Assembly: GCA_963789225.1 (NCBI GenBank)
Contig: CAWBKD010000046.1
Coordinates: 186,001 to 250,000, forward strand
DNA from: Palsa-504 sp963789225
Lineage (GTDB): Bacteria > Actinomycetota > Actinomycetes > Streptosporangiales > Streptosporangiaceae
Reading direction: 5' to 3'
Length of the DNA: 64,000 nucleotides
Below, one piece after another: positions 43,352 to 52,204 of this stretch. Each line of letters starts with the position of its first letter. Positions within the stretch are counted from its first letter, which is position 1. Under the pieces are notes generated by a model. That model did not search any database, was not told the DNA's origin, and saw only the letters and a program-made list of their open reading frames with translations. The position numbers and the translations under genes were made by a program.

Positions 43352-43636
43352 CTTGGGGGTTTGGGAACCGCGGATCTGGTGGCGTGGGGTACCAGGATGG
43401 GGTGGCGTGATACCGGATCAACTGGCGTGATACCGGGATTAACTCTGGACATGCCGGGCGCGGTGCTGGCCATGGCGTTCCGGAGCCGACAGACTCATGG
43501 ACGTGGAGTGGTCCGGCACCTCTGGGCTGGCCGCTCGGCTAGAGTACGCCAGCAAAGGGCCGGGAACAGGCGGCGGCCGGCGGGCTCGGGGCCGACCGGG
43601 ATGGTTCGGGGAGTTGCTGGAGCGGAAGGGACGACG

Positions 43637-44893
43637 ATGCAGGAATTGCGCTTCGTCGCGGTAAGCGAGGACGGTCGTTACGCTGTCCTCGCCGTGCCAG
43701 GCCGGAGCGCACGCTTCACGTTGCCGATAGACGAGCGGCTCAGGGCGGTCGCCCTCGGCCAGACGTCCCGGCTCGCACAGTACGAGATCGAAGTGGAGAG
43801 CCCGTTGCGACCCAAGGAGATCCAGGCACGGATGCGCGCCGGGGAAACGGCGGAGGAAATCGCGGACGCGGCCGGGATCGCGGTTGAGCGCGTGCGCTGG
43901 TTCGAGGGTCCGGTCCTCGCCGAGCGCGCCTACATGGCGGACCAGGCGCAAGTAGCGTCGGTACGCCGGCTGGGCGAATCCATCCCCTCTACTCCGGGCC
44001 CGCGGCTGGGCGAGATCGTGAGCCAGCGGATGACCGCGCTGGGCGCCGATCCGGAAGACGCTCAGTGGGACGCGAAGAAGCGCGGCGACGGAAGCTGGCT
44101 CGTGGAGCTCACGTTCACCAGCGCTGGCCGCCTGCACGTCGCCGAGTGGGTCTTCGATCCGCGCCGCAGGCACGTGCTGCCCGCCGATGACAACGCCGCC
44201 CGCATGTCCCTGCCCGGCACCGAGCCGCTCGCCCCGGCCGCCCCGCGCCCAGGCGAGGCCACGGTCACGCCGCTCGCGCCCAGGCTCACCGCGGGATACG
44301 GCGCCGCCCCGCAACAGAACGGCACGACGGGGCCGGGCGCCGACGGCTGGGGCAGGCACGGGCGACCAGAGGCCGCCCGGCCCCCGATCCCCCAGCCTGC
44401 GCCCCCGGCGTTCCCGCCGCAGGCTCCGCCCGTGCCATACACGCCGTACGCGCCCGTGACGGCCGAACCGCGAGGTGAGGTGCCCGGCCAGCCGATCGCG
44501 GAAAGGAGCCCGCAGCCACCCGCGCCACCCACGCCCGCGCCGCCGGCGCCCGTGACGGCCGAACCGCGGGGTGAGGTGCTCCGCCAGCCGACCGCGGAGA
44601 GGAGCCCGCAGCCACCCACACCCGCGCCGCCGGGGCCCGTGACGGCCGAACCGTGGGGTGAGGTGCTCCGCCAGCCGACCGCGGAGAGGAGCCCGCAGCC
44701 GCCCGCGGTCCCCGCCGCCGAGGTCATGACCCCGGCTGCCGAAGACGAACCGGCACAGACCCCGGCCGCGATCCCGCCGGAGCCCGCCAGTGAGCAGCCG
44801 GGGCGGCCGGGCCGGAAGGCGGCCCGCGGTAAGCGGTCCTCCGTCCCGTCCTGGGACGAGATCATGTTCGGCAGCACGCGGCAGCGGGACTGA
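43637..44893 (+). CDS. sepH: septation protein SepH
   Basis: 418 aa. N-terminal DUF3071 domain (QELRFVAVSEDGRYAVLAV, then a helix-turn-helix-like RPKEIQARMRAGETAEEIAD and VRWFEGPVLAERAYMADQAQ) is characteristic of SepH, an actinobacterial protein that stimulates FtsZ assembly at division septa. A long Pro-rich disordered region with three PVTAEPRGEV-type repeats follows and ends in the conserved tip SWDEIMFG. ATG 43637 follows GGAAGGG. Confidence 0.92.
   Translation: MQELRFVAVSEDGRYAVLAVPGRSARFTLPIDERLRAVALGQTSRLAQYEIEVESPLRPKEIQARMRAGETAEEIADAAGIAVERVRWFEGPVLAERAYMADQAQVASVRRLGESIPSTPGPRLGEIVSQRMTALGADPEDAQWDAKKRGDGSWLVELTFTSAGRLHVAEWVFDPRRRHVLPADDNAARMSLPGTEPLAPAAPRPGEATVTPLAPRLTAGYGAAPQQNGTTGPGADGWGRHGRPEAARPPIPQPAPPAFPPQAPPVPYTPYAPVTAEPRGEVPGQPIAERSPQPPAPPTPAPPAPVTAEPRGEVLRQPTAERSPQPPTPAPPGPVTAEPWGEVLRQPTAERSPQPPAVPAAEVMTPAAEDEPAQTPAAIPPEPASEQPGRPGRKAARGKRSSVPSWDEIMFGSTRQRD
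44453..44710 (+). repeat. tandem repeats coding the SepH linker
   Basis: Units beginning CCCGTGACGGCCGAACCG start at 44453, 44549 and 44636 (96 and 87 bp apart), each coding a PVTAEP..GEV..Q..AERSPQPP segment. They lie in the disordered linker of SepH. Confidence 0.8.
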
Positions 44894-44955
44894 TCCTCGC
44901 TTGTCCCGCCTCGGGACGAGATCATGTTCGGCGGCTCGCGGGGCAGCGGGACTGA
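44843..44955 (+). repeat. tandem duplication of the sepH 3' end
   Basis: 44843-44893 (the last codons and stop of sepH) and 44903-44955 are near-identical, both containing GGGACGAGATCATGTTCGGC and GCAGCGGGACTGA. The second copy is non-coding in context and abuts the broken end of the AfsR-type gene. Confidence 0.85.
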
Positions 44956-45034
44956 CCCTTGCTCCCTCAACCTCCCGCGGGGGCCAGCGGGATCCGGGAC
45001 CAGCGCACCGCGCCGTTGCTGACCTCCCGCGCGC

Positions 45035-45349
45035 CGCGTCCACGGCGTCGGGCGGCACGGCCAGGCGGTATCCGGCCGGGTGCGACTCGATCACCTGGCC
45101 AAGCCCGGCCCGGCGCAGTTCGGCCCGCAGCCGGGAGACCAGCGTCTGCAGCGCGTTGCCGGGGTGGCCGGGCGGGTCGCCGGGCCACAGCTGCCCGGCC
45201 AGCGAGCCGGCCGGCACGACACGCCCGGCGTCCAGGGCGAGCAAAATTAGCAGAACGCGAAGCTGACGGCCGCCGATGGGCACGCTGTGCCCGGCGCCGT
45301 CCCGCACCTGAAGCGGGCCGAGCACCCCGATACGCAGCGCGTCTGGCAT
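45035..45349 (-). pseudogene. 5' fragment of a SARP/AfsR-type regulator
   Basis: From ATG 45349 the frame gives LRIGVLGPLQVRDGAG, GGRQLRVLLILLALDAGRVV, LWPGDPPGHPGNALQTLVSR and HPAGYRLAVPPDAVD: the winged-helix DNA-binding domain of SARP/AfsR regulators. The bacterial transcriptional activation domain and anything after it are missing; past about 45035 the frame reads into unrelated, repeat-derived DNA near sepH. A truncated gene. Confidence 0.8.
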
Positions 45350-45488
45350 CAGCCTTCTCCGGTCATCCGTACTGCTAGCCCGACCGGCACCCCGTGCCCC
45401 CGGACGATTCAACGCGCGGCTTCACCTTACGCTTCCTGGCAGGTTTTACACTCAACCGAGGCATGGCGCTGGCAGGAGGCGGACGAGG

Positions 45489-46052
45489 GTGACATCGGGC
45501 CGGGACCGGAGCCGGAGGCCAGTACGGTGGACCGCCGTGGGCGTGGCGGTGCTGGCGGCCCTGTCCGTGGCCGGGTGCGGAAAGGCTGGTTACGGGGCGG
45601 CTATCGCGCCCGCGGCGCTGTCGGTGAACAGCGCGGCCCTGGCTCAGAATGTGCTCCCGCAGCGTTATACCTGCCATGGCACCGGCATCAATCCCCCGCT
45701 CAACTGGTCGGGTGCGCCGCCGGGCACCAAGAGCTTCGCGCTCGTGGTCGATGACTCTTCTGCCCCGATCACGCCGTTTATTTACTGGCTTGTGTTCCAC
45801 ATTGAACCGGGTACTACCGACATCCAGGAAGGAATGCTGCCGACCGGGGCGCGCCAAGCGCTGAACAGCGCGAACACCCAGCTCTACGACGCCCCGTGCC
45901 CGATCGGCCATTCACACATGTACCGATTCACCGTTTATGCGCTAAGCACCGAGATTAACCTGCCCCCCGGGGCATCCCTGGAGCAGGTATGGACCGCGAT
46001 CGCGGCCGCCACAATCGGGCGCGGGCGAAAAGTGGTCACCGGGTATCCGTGA
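45489..46052 (+). CDS. PEBP (YbhB/YbcL) family lipoprotein
   Basis: 187 aa. Lipoprotein signal with lipobox VAGC (Cys29-30 region) after a basic N-terminus. PEBP signatures: YTCHGTGINPPLNWSGAP, TKSFALVVDD, YWLVFHIEPGT and SHMYRFTVYAL, forming the small anion-binding pocket. Bacterial members are kinase- or protease-inhibitor-like proteins of unclear role. GTG 45489 with GGAGG upstream. Confidence 0.85.
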   Translation: MTSGRDRSRRPVRWTAVGVAVLAALSVAGCGKAGYGAAIAPAALSVNSAALAQNVLPQRYTCHGTGINPPLNWSGAPPGTKSFALVVDDSSAPITPFIYWLVFHIEPGTTDIQEGMLPTGARQALNSANTQLYDAPCPIGHSHMYRFTVYALSTEINLPPGASLEQVWTAIAAATIGRGRKVVTGYP

Positions 46053-46236
46053 CCAGGCTGACACATTTCGTAACCGGCTCTCAACACAAGTTTTGCAATC
46101 GTGTGACACGCTCCCCGCTGGTGAGTCAGAATCGGTGATCAAGCGGGTTCAGGGCGCTCGCGACTACGGGGGAAGGCTCGCGTCATAGGCCGCGTGTGCC
46201 TGGCAAGCGCCCCCCACGAGGCCCCGGCGTTCTGGG

Positions 46237-47925
46237 ATGGAGACCATGATTCTGGTCGCGGGACTGGCCATCGCGGGGCTTGCGGGCATCGCGGCGGCTT
46301 TCTACTTCAGCGTCCGCCCGGGCAACGGCAGCAGTTCCCGCGCGCGGACCGCCGGATCGGGCCGGACTGACACGGAACGCTTCGATCGGTCCCCGGCCCG
46401 GGGCAGTCCCTCGGCGTCTCTGTCTGTGCCGCGGCGCGGCGCGGCCGCGGGCCGGAGCAGGCCGGATCCCGACGACGACTTCGAAGGGCCGCCCAGGCGC
46501 CATGTCGGCGTCGGGCACCTCGCCGCGGGCCGCCGGATCCATCGAGACGATCCTGCGGGCCACGCGGCGCCTGTGGGCCCGCGTTCGGCCGGTGCCGGGA
46601 CCCGGCCCAGGCCCGCGGAGCGACCCGATCGGGATTCCGATGAGTTCGAGGACGACATCAGGTCGACCCGGGGCCGGCGACGGGTCGGCTTCCGCAAGGG
46701 CGCCGAGGTCGACGAGGAACTCTGGCCGACCGAGACCTTCGGCGGCGTGAGCGACGAGCAGTTCTGGGACGACATGGCGTCGGACAAGCCGCTGGCGACG
46801 ACCGCGCGGACCGCCGCCCAGGCGGATCCGGGATCCAGGCGGCGGCTGCCGGACATCGCTCCCGTGGCGAACGGGCGCGACGCCGACGACCGCGGCCGCC
46901 ACGACGCCGGCCGGGGTTCGGGTTCCTACGCGCTGCCCGCTGGCCGGCCTGGGCCTGCGGACCGCACCGCCAGCCAGCCGATCCAGACCAGCCCGCAGCG
47001 CATCCAGACGGGTCCGCAGTCGATCCCGACCAGCCCTCAGCCGATGCCGACCGGTCCCCAGCCGATTCAGGCGGGCACCCAGCCGGTGCCCGTGGCGACC
47101 ACGCGGCCTTACCAGCCGGGCACGCAGCCGTATCAGGGTTCGGCGCCGTCCTACCAGCCACCGACCCAGCCCGCCCCCGTCATGGGCCAGGGGACTCGCG
47201 GCGGGATGCCGGCCGATTCCCGCGGGCGCGCGCGCCACGCTGCCGGGTCCGACGCCGGTGCGGGCGCCGTCGCGGGCGAGGACCCGCTGACCAGCGCGGC
47301 CTATGCGCTGCGCCCGCCCGGAGCGGTTGACGGCCGGTCCTACTCCTCGCCGCGCCGGTCCAGGGACAGGGACCTGTCCAGGGAACAGTACGAGGCCGCG
47401 GTCTCCCAGGACACGCAGACCTTCAGCCTCGCCGACTCCCAGGCAGCCAGCGGAGGGTACCCCAGCGGAGTGCCCCCGTTCCGGCAGCACGAACTGCCCG
47501 CGAGCGGTGGGTCTAGCGGTGCGAACGGCAACGGGCGTTCCTCCGAATACCGGTCCGACGGGGGCCGCTCCGACCCGGGTCGCTATGACGGATACAGGTC
47601 TGATCCGCCCCGCACCGACCCTTACTGGTCAGGCGGTCGGCCCGATCCGCTCCGGTCGGCAGGAACCGCCGACGCCTACGGCAGCACCAACGGGCATCCG
47701 TACGCCGAACGCCCGTACAGCGATCCGGCCCAGCCGGCGAGCACGGCGCCCTACGGCGAGACGTACGGATACGGGTATCCGGTCAGCCCGGCTGACGATC
47801 CCAGGCAACCGAACGGTACCCGCGGCAACGGCCGCCCCAGCGTCAACGGCAGCAACACGGGCGCCCGCCCGGCGGGCAACGGCTACCGGGGTTCGTATGA
47901 CCCCAGGGCGAACGGTCGCGGCTAA
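46237..47925 (+). CDS. membrane-anchored, disordered protein of unknown function
   Basis: 562 aa. One N-terminal transmembrane helix (MILVAGLAIAGLAGIAAAFYF), then a low-complexity cytoplasmic-type region rich in Arg, Pro, Gly, Ser and Gln. The only ordered-looking block is DEELWPTETFGGVSDEQFW followed by DDMASDKPLATTAR (about residues 150-190), which I recall as conserved in related actinomycete proteins. Gln-Pro repeats (QPIQT, QRIQT, QPMPT) cover residues 245-290 and Tyr/Asp/Arg repeats the C-terminus. ATG 46246 is an alternative start. Possibly a cell-envelope or division scaffold; inference only. Confidence 0.65.
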   Translation: METMILVAGLAIAGLAGIAAAFYFSVRPGNGSSSRARTAGSGRTDTERFDRSPARGSPSASLSVPRRGAAAGRSRPDPDDDFEGPPRRHVGVGHLAAGRRIHRDDPAGHAAPVGPRSAGAGTRPRPAERPDRDSDEFEDDIRSTRGRRRVGFRKGAEVDEELWPTETFGGVSDEQFWDDMASDKPLATTARTAAQADPGSRRRLPDIAPVANGRDADDRGRHDAGRGSGSYALPAGRPGPADRTASQPIQTSPQRIQTGPQSIPTSPQPMPTGPQPIQAGTQPVPVATTRPYQPGTQPYQGSAPSYQPPTQPAPVMGQGTRGGMPADSRGRARHAAGSDAGAGAVAGEDPLTSAAYALRPPGAVDGRSYSSPRRSRDRDLSREQYEAAVSQDTQTFSLADSQAASGGYPSGVPPFRQHELPASGGSSGANGNGRSSEYRSDGGRSDPGRYDGYRSDPPRTDPYWSGGRPDPLRSAGTADAYGSTNGHPYAERPYSDPAQPASTAPYGETYGYGYPVSPADDPRQPNGTRGNGRPSVNGSNTGARPAGNGYRGSYDPRANGRG

Positions 47926-47964
47926 ACTGCGCGACGGCCCTCCGGGCCCGGGCAGACTGGATCC

Positions 47965-48735
47965 ATGCCCGAGGGAGATGCGGTCTGGTACACGGCTCGC
48001 CGCCTGCACGAGGCGCTGGCCGGGCGGCCGCTGACCCGGAGTGACTTCCGCGTCCCGCGGCTGGCCACCGCCAACCTGACCGGTGACATCGTGACCGAGA
48101 CCGTCTCCCGCGGCAAGCACCTGCTCACCCGCACCAGCGGCGGCTTCACGGTGCACACGCACCTGCGCATGGACGGCAGCTGGCGGATCAGGCCCGCGGC
48201 CGAGCCGATGGCGGAGAGCCACCGGATCAGGCTGGTGCTGGCCAACGAGGCGTGGCAGGCCATCGGGTACCAGCTCGGCGTCGTTGAGCTGCTCCGCACC
48301 AGCCATGAGGACCAGGTCACCGGTCACCTAGGCCCGGATCTGCTCGGCCCGGACTGGGACTGCGCCGAGGCGGTGCGCCGGCTGGCCGCCGGACCCGACC
48401 GGCCCATCGGCGAGGCGCTGCTCGACCAGCGCAACCTGGCGGGCATCGGCAACATCTACAAGGCCGAAACCCTGTTCCTGCGCGGCATCAACCCGTGGCG
48501 CCCGGTCGGCGAGGTCCCCGATCTCGCCGCGATGACCGAGCTCGCCCGACGGCTGCTCGACGCGAACAAGGAGCGGCTAGGCCAGGTCACGACCGGGAGC
48601 TCACGCCGGGGCGAGGAGACGTGGGTGTATGGCCGGCGGGGCCGTCCGTGCCGGCGCTGCGGTACGCTCATCCGCTCCGAGGGCCAGCAGGACCGGGTCA
48701 CGTTCTGGTGCCCGTCATGCCAGCCGGGGGCCTGA
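47965..48735 (+). CDS. nei2: Fpg/Nei family DNA glycosylase (Nei2-like)
   Basis: 256 aa. N-terminal PEGD (Pro2 nucleophile, Glu3) identifies an endonuclease VIII-type bifunctional glycosylase removing oxidised pyrimidines. HxTH-region: LLDQRNLAGIGNIYKAE (helix-two-turn-helix). C-terminal zinc finger CRRCG...FWCPSC. The PEGDAVW start is the actinobacterial Nei2 form. Confidence 0.92.
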   Translation: MPEGDAVWYTARRLHEALAGRPLTRSDFRVPRLATANLTGDIVTETVSRGKHLLTRTSGGFTVHTHLRMDGSWRIRPAAEPMAESHRIRLVLANEAWQAIGYQLGVVELLRTSHEDQVTGHLGPDLLGPDWDCAEAVRRLAAGPDRPIGEALLDQRNLAGIGNIYKAETLFLRGINPWRPVGEVPDLAAMTELARRLLDANKERLGQVTTGSSRRGEETWVYGRRGRPCRRCGTLIRSEGQQDRVTFWCPSCQPGA

Positions 48736-48937
48736 GCCGGCGGTTGCCTCGCGCTGACCCGGCCGACCCCGCTCGGTGCCGACGCTGGCCCGACGGCGGC
48801 GCCTGCGGCCGCTGTACTAGCTGCCTTTTTTCCCGAACGGCGGTGGTGCACCTCCCCGGCCTTGCGTAGGTCGCATATCCACGGCTCGGAAGCTGGCGTA
48901 CGGGCCGACAGGACTCCTCTTCGCTGGCGTCTAATCG

Positions 48938-48965
48938 TTTGATATCGTACCCTTAGATATCGAAT
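48938..48965. promoter_or_regulatory. paired GATATC boxes before the SDR gene
   Basis: TTTGATATC and its partner GATATCGAA form an imperfect inverted repeat (centre near 48951) 16 bp before the SDR start, in a short AT-rich patch; probably an operator. Confidence 0.45.
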
Positions 48966-48980
48966 GATAGGAGCCATGTC

Positions 48981-49796
48981 ATGGTAGAACAGCTCATGCG
49001 CGGGCGGGTGGCCTTGGTCGCCGGGGCGAGCAAGGGTATCGGCGCGGTGACCGCCGAGGCGTTCGCGGCGGCGGGGGCGGCCGTGGTGCTGGGCGCCCGG
49101 GATACCGCCGCGGTCGAGGCTGTGGCCAGCCGGATCCGGTCGTCCGGCGGTGAGGCCGTCGCCGCGAGACTAGACGTCACCGACGCCAACTCGGTGCGTC
49201 AGCTGGTTGACCTAGCCGTGTCTCGGTTCGGCCGGCTCGATGCGGCGTTCAACAACGCCAGCGCCGGTCCGCTGCCCGCCCCGCTCGCGGACATCGATCC
49301 CGCCGAGTTCGACCTCGGCATCGCGACCAACGTCCGCGGCACCTTCCTGGGCATGAAGTTCCAGATCCCGGCCATGCTCCGCAACGGCGGCGGCGCGATC
49401 GTGAACATGGCCTCCATCGCGGGCCTGAACGGCACGGCCAACCTCGCCGCGTACGTCGCGGGCAAGGCCGGGATTATCGGCCTGACCAAGGTCGCCGCGC
49501 TCGACTACGCCGACCAGGGCATCCGGGTCAACGTAGTGGCGCCGGGCCCGATCCTGACCTGGCACCTGGAGGCCGCGGGCGAGCAGGCCCAGCGTGGGGC
49601 CGCGCAGTCCACGCCGATGCGCCGCGTGGGCAGCATGGCCGAGGTGGCCAGCGCCGTGCTCTGGCTGTGCTCGGACCAGTCCTCGTTCATTACCGGGACG
49701 GTGCTGCCGATCGACGGCGGCCAGGCCGCGGGCAACAAGCCGCCGCAGATGTACCGCCAGGGCCAGCCGATGCCGGCCTCGGCGCCCGCGAGCTAG
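48981..49796 (+). CDS. short-chain dehydrogenase/reductase (classical SDR)
   Basis: 271 aa. Cofactor loop AGASKGIGAV, NNASAGP, catalytic Ser145 (MASIAG), Tyr158 and Lys162 (AAYVAGKAG), and the C-terminal GTVLPIDGGQAA typical of FabG-like SDRs. GARD after strand 2 suggests NADP preference is possible. AGGAG upstream of ATG 48981. Substrate unknown. Convergent with the next SDR. Confidence 0.92.
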   Translation: MVEQLMRGRVALVAGASKGIGAVTAEAFAAAGAAVVLGARDTAAVEAVASRIRSSGGEAVAARLDVTDANSVRQLVDLAVSRFGRLDAAFNNASAGPLPAPLADIDPAEFDLGIATNVRGTFLGMKFQIPAMLRNGGGAIVNMASIAGLNGTANLAAYVAGKAGIIGLTKVAALDYADQGIRVNVVAPGPILTWHLEAAGEQAQRGAAQSTPMRRVGSMAEVASAVLWLCSDQSSFITGTVLPIDGGQAAGNKPPQMYRQGQPMPASAPAS

Positions 49797-49797
49797 T

Positions 49798-50667
49798 TCA
49801 GTCGGTTGTGTCGGGCGGGAACTCGGGCGGGTAGGGCTCGGCGAAGTCGGCGGATCGGCTGACGGTGCGCCACTTGCGGTCCTCGGCCAGGAGGTGCTCG
49901 TCGTGCCGGATTGACCCCTCGGCCGCGGTCACGCCGAGGGGCAAGTGGTAGGGGATGTCACGGCGTTTGGCGATCTGGACGAGGATCTCGGCCGCGCGCA
50001 CTGGGTCGCCCGCGGGACCGTCGGGGTTCTGGCACAGCCGCGTGTTGACCGCGCCGACGGTCCGGGCGTAGGTCTCGGGGATATCGCGGATGATCATCGA
50101 GGAGCCTGCCCAGTCGGTCTTGAAGCCACTCGGCTCGACGACGAGCACCTTGACGCCGAACGGCGCGGTCTCGGCCTGCAGGACGCGGCTGAAGCCGTCG
50201 ATGGCGAATTTGGCGGCCTGGTAGGAGGCGATGCCGGGCGAGCCGCCGACGCGCCCGCCGACGGAGGAGAACTGCATGATCAGGCCGCCGCCCTGCTCGC
50301 GCAGGACGGGGATGGCCGCCTTGGAGACGTGGTAGACGCCCCAGAAGTTGGTCTCGAACTGGGCGCGGAAGTCGGCGTCGGTGGTGGTCTCGATGGGCGA
50401 GACGCTCGCGTAGCCGGCGTTGTTGACGATCACGTCGAGGCGGCCGAAGCGGGCGCGGGCCTCGGCGATGGCCGCGGCCGCGGCGGCCGGGTCGGTGACG
50501 TCCAGGGCGATGGGGTGGATGCTGTCGCCGTACTCGGCGGCCAGGTCGGCAAGCTGCTCGAGGTGGCGGGCGGTCGCGGCGGCGAGGTCTCCGGCCTCGA
50601 GGGCGGCACGGACGAGGGCGCGGCCGAAGCCGCGCGAGGAACCTGTGACGAACCAGACTTGTTTCAT
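49798..50667 (-). CDS. short-chain dehydrogenase/reductase (17beta-HSD-like)
   Basis: 289 aa. TGSSRGFGRAL cofactor loop with an Arg after the Ser pair (NADP-type), LDVTDP, NNAGYASVS, catalytic Ser134/135, Tyr149 and Lys153 (ASYQAAKFA), EPSGFKTDW. The start is 59 bp from the divergent tetR start, with tandem 22-bp operator-like repeats between, so the TetR protein probably controls this gene. Confidence 0.92.
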   Translation of the reverse strand: MKQVWFVTGSSRGFGRALVRAALEAGDLAAATARHLEQLADLAAEYGDSIHPIALDVTDPAAAAAAIAEARARFGRLDVIVNNAGYASVSPIETTTDADFRAQFETNFWGVYHVSKAAIPVLREQGGGLIMQFSSVGGRVGGSPGIASYQAAKFAIDGFSRVLQAETAPFGVKVLVVEPSGFKTDWAGSSMIIRDIPETYARTVGAVNTRLCQNPDGPAGDPVRAAEILVQIAKRRDIPYHLPLGVTAAEGSIRHDEHLLAEDRKWRTVSRSADFAEPYPPEFPPDTTD

Positions 50668-50673
50668 GCCATT

Positions 50674-50717
50674 TAGTACAATACAGTTGCGTTAATAGTA
50701 CAACTTAGTTGTGTTAA
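50674..50717. promoter_or_regulatory. tandem 22-bp operators between SDR and tetR
   Basis: TAGTACAATACAGTTGCGTTAA (50674-50695, given as positions with core ACAATACAGTTG) and the next 22 bp (50696-50717, core ACAACTTAGTTGT, a perfect palindrome) are near-identical direct repeats filling the intergenic gap. A typical double TetR operator. Confidence 0.75.
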
Positions 50718-50726
50718 GGTGACCGC

Positions 50727-51380
50727 ATGGCGGCACCGGACTTCCAGCGGGCCCGCAGCGCCGCGGCCAAGCAGCGGCGCGAGTCCGCGATCCTGGACGC
50801 GGCGCGCATGCTCGGGGCCGAGCGCGGCATCCGGCAGATCACGCTGGCCGACATCGGCGAGGCGGTCGGCCTGCACAAGTCGGCGATGCTGCGTTACTTC
50901 GAGACGCGGGAAGAGATCTTCCTGCGGCTGACCGCGGACGGGTGGCGTGAGTGGTCGACCGCGTTGCGGGCGGGGCTCGACGACCTCGCAGCTCCGACGC
51001 CGGAGGCCGTGGCCGGAGTGTTCGCCAGCACGCTCGCGGCTCGCGGGCTGTTCTGCGATCTGCTGGCGCAGGCGCCGCTCAACCTGGAGCGCCACGTCTC
51101 GCTGGACGCGGTGCGCTCGTTCAAGCTCGTCACCCTGACCGAGGTCGACTCGATCGTCACGGTGGTTCGGCGCCTGCTGCCCGCGCTGACCGAACGGGAC
51201 GGCGTTGACCTCATCGCGGCCGCGACGGCGATGTCCGGCGCGTTCTGGCAGATGGCCACTCCCGGGCCCGAGGTCGCCGCGCTGTACCGGAGCGACCCCC
51301 GGCTCGCCCACGCGGTCGTCGAGGTCGAACCATGCGTCGCCCGGCTGCTGCGGGCCATGCTGACGGGAATGCTCGCCTAG
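50727..51380 (+). CDS. TetR family transcriptional regulator
   Basis: 217 aa. HTH region ESAILDAARMLGAERGIRQ, then ITLADIGEAVGLHKSAMLRYF. The C-terminal domain (LFCDLLAQAPLNLERHVSLDAV) matches the TetR_C family often linked to oxidoreductase genes. Divergent from the SDR at 49798. ATG 50727 follows AAGGTG. Confidence 0.9.
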   Translation: MAAPDFQRARSAAAKQRRESAILDAARMLGAERGIRQITLADIGEAVGLHKSAMLRYFETREEIFLRLTADGWREWSTALRAGLDDLAAPTPEAVAGVFASTLAARGLFCDLLAQAPLNLERHVSLDAVRSFKLVTLTEVDSIVTVVRRLLPALTERDGVDLIAAATAMSGAFWQMATPGPEVAALYRSDPRLAHAVVEVEPCVARLLRAMLTGMLA

Positions 51381-51419
51381 CCCGGGCCGCCGCTCCGGGA
51401 CAGACAGCGCCATCCCCGT

Positions 51420-51742
51420 TCAGACCTGTGCGCAAAATCACAAAACGTAATGTATATGATTCCTGTTCGTGATGCTCACGTGAAAACTGTTAACCATTGG
51501 AAGATTTGCGCAACGAAATGTTCCATAAGCTGGGACATTTTCTGGAATTGCTAGACTTCCCGGCCGCGATGTCTGCATGATGATCCAGCGCCAGGGACCA
51601 TTTTCGTAGCGTTAATAAACGCTTGCCCTGCGTTACGCGGATCAGTCGCGCCGTAAGCGCGGCCCATGTGGAGGTCCGCCGGCATTGGCGTAAGGCGCCC
51701 GATGCACTCGGTTACATCCGGAAACCCTAAGGAGGCTTGACG
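51420..51742 (+). promoter_or_regulatory. long leader/promoter region of the NlpC/P60 gene
   Basis: About 320 bp without a gene. The first half is AT-rich (51425-51560). The second half has stem-forming stretches, such as CGCGC-CGTAA-GCGCG near 51647-51661 and GGCG/CGCC pairs near 51687-51700, and ends in AAGGAGG before GTG 51743. Long structured leaders occur before cell-wall hydrolase genes in actinobacteria, but I see no match to the ydaO (c-di-AMP) consensus. Confidence 0.35.
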
Positions 51743-52204
51743 GTGGACGTCCGACATAAGATAGGCACCATCGCCGGAACGATGGCAGTAGCCCTGGCGT
51801 TTTCTCCGGGAACGGCGAGCGCTCACGCGCAGTCGTTCAACCAAAGGGCCGCCGCGTATGCGGAGCGGTTCGTCGGGCGGGTCCCCTACGCCTACGGAGG
51901 CAGTTCTCCCAGCTCAGGGTTTGACTGCAGCGGGCTCGCCCAGTACGTGTATCGTCACTTCGGCCGGTCCATCCCGAGGACCGCAGAGGATCAGTTCCAG
52001 CGTTTTCGCCGCGAGAGTAAAGGCGCAGCATGGGGTGGGGATCTGGTGTTCTTCCACGTCGATTCCGACCCCGACAGCTACGTCTATCACGTGGCTATTT
52101 ATGAGGGCGACAATCACATCGTCTCGGCGACTGATCCGGGACAGGGGATCGCCTGGCAGTCAATCTGGACGCCTTATGTGACGTTCGGCACAATCACTCA
52201 CTGA
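51743..52204 (+). CDS. secreted NlpC/P60 peptidoglycan hydrolase
   Basis: 153 aa. Signal peptide (TIAGTMAVALAFSPGTASA, cleavage before HAQ). Single NlpC/P60 domain: FDCSGLAQYVYRHFG with catalytic Cys62, then YVYHVAIYEGDN with His116. It lacks an SH3, LysM or coiled-coil region. Cleaves D-gamma-Glu-mDAP-type peptide bonds in cell-wall stems. GTG 51743 lies seven bases after GGAGG. The 3' end overlaps the convergent gene by 11 bp. Confidence 0.9.
   Translation: MDVRHKIGTIAGTMAVALAFSPGTASAHAQSFNQRAAAYAERFVGRVPYAYGGSSPSSGFDCSGLAQYVYRHFGRSIPRTAEDQFQRFRRESKGAAWGGDLVFFHVDSDPDSYVYHVAIYEGDNHIVSATDPGQGIAWQSIWTPYVTFGTITH

Noticed and set aside
43439..45034. Full-length AfsR-type regulator reading through sepH on the minus strand
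   Set aside because: Beyond about 45035 the translation is the shadow of sepH and its repeats; no activation or NB-ARC domain is present.
51420..51742. ydaO/c-di-AMP riboswitch before the NlpC/P60 gene
   Set aside because: The context fits, but I could not find the conserved core segments of that RNA class, so I list only an unassigned leader.
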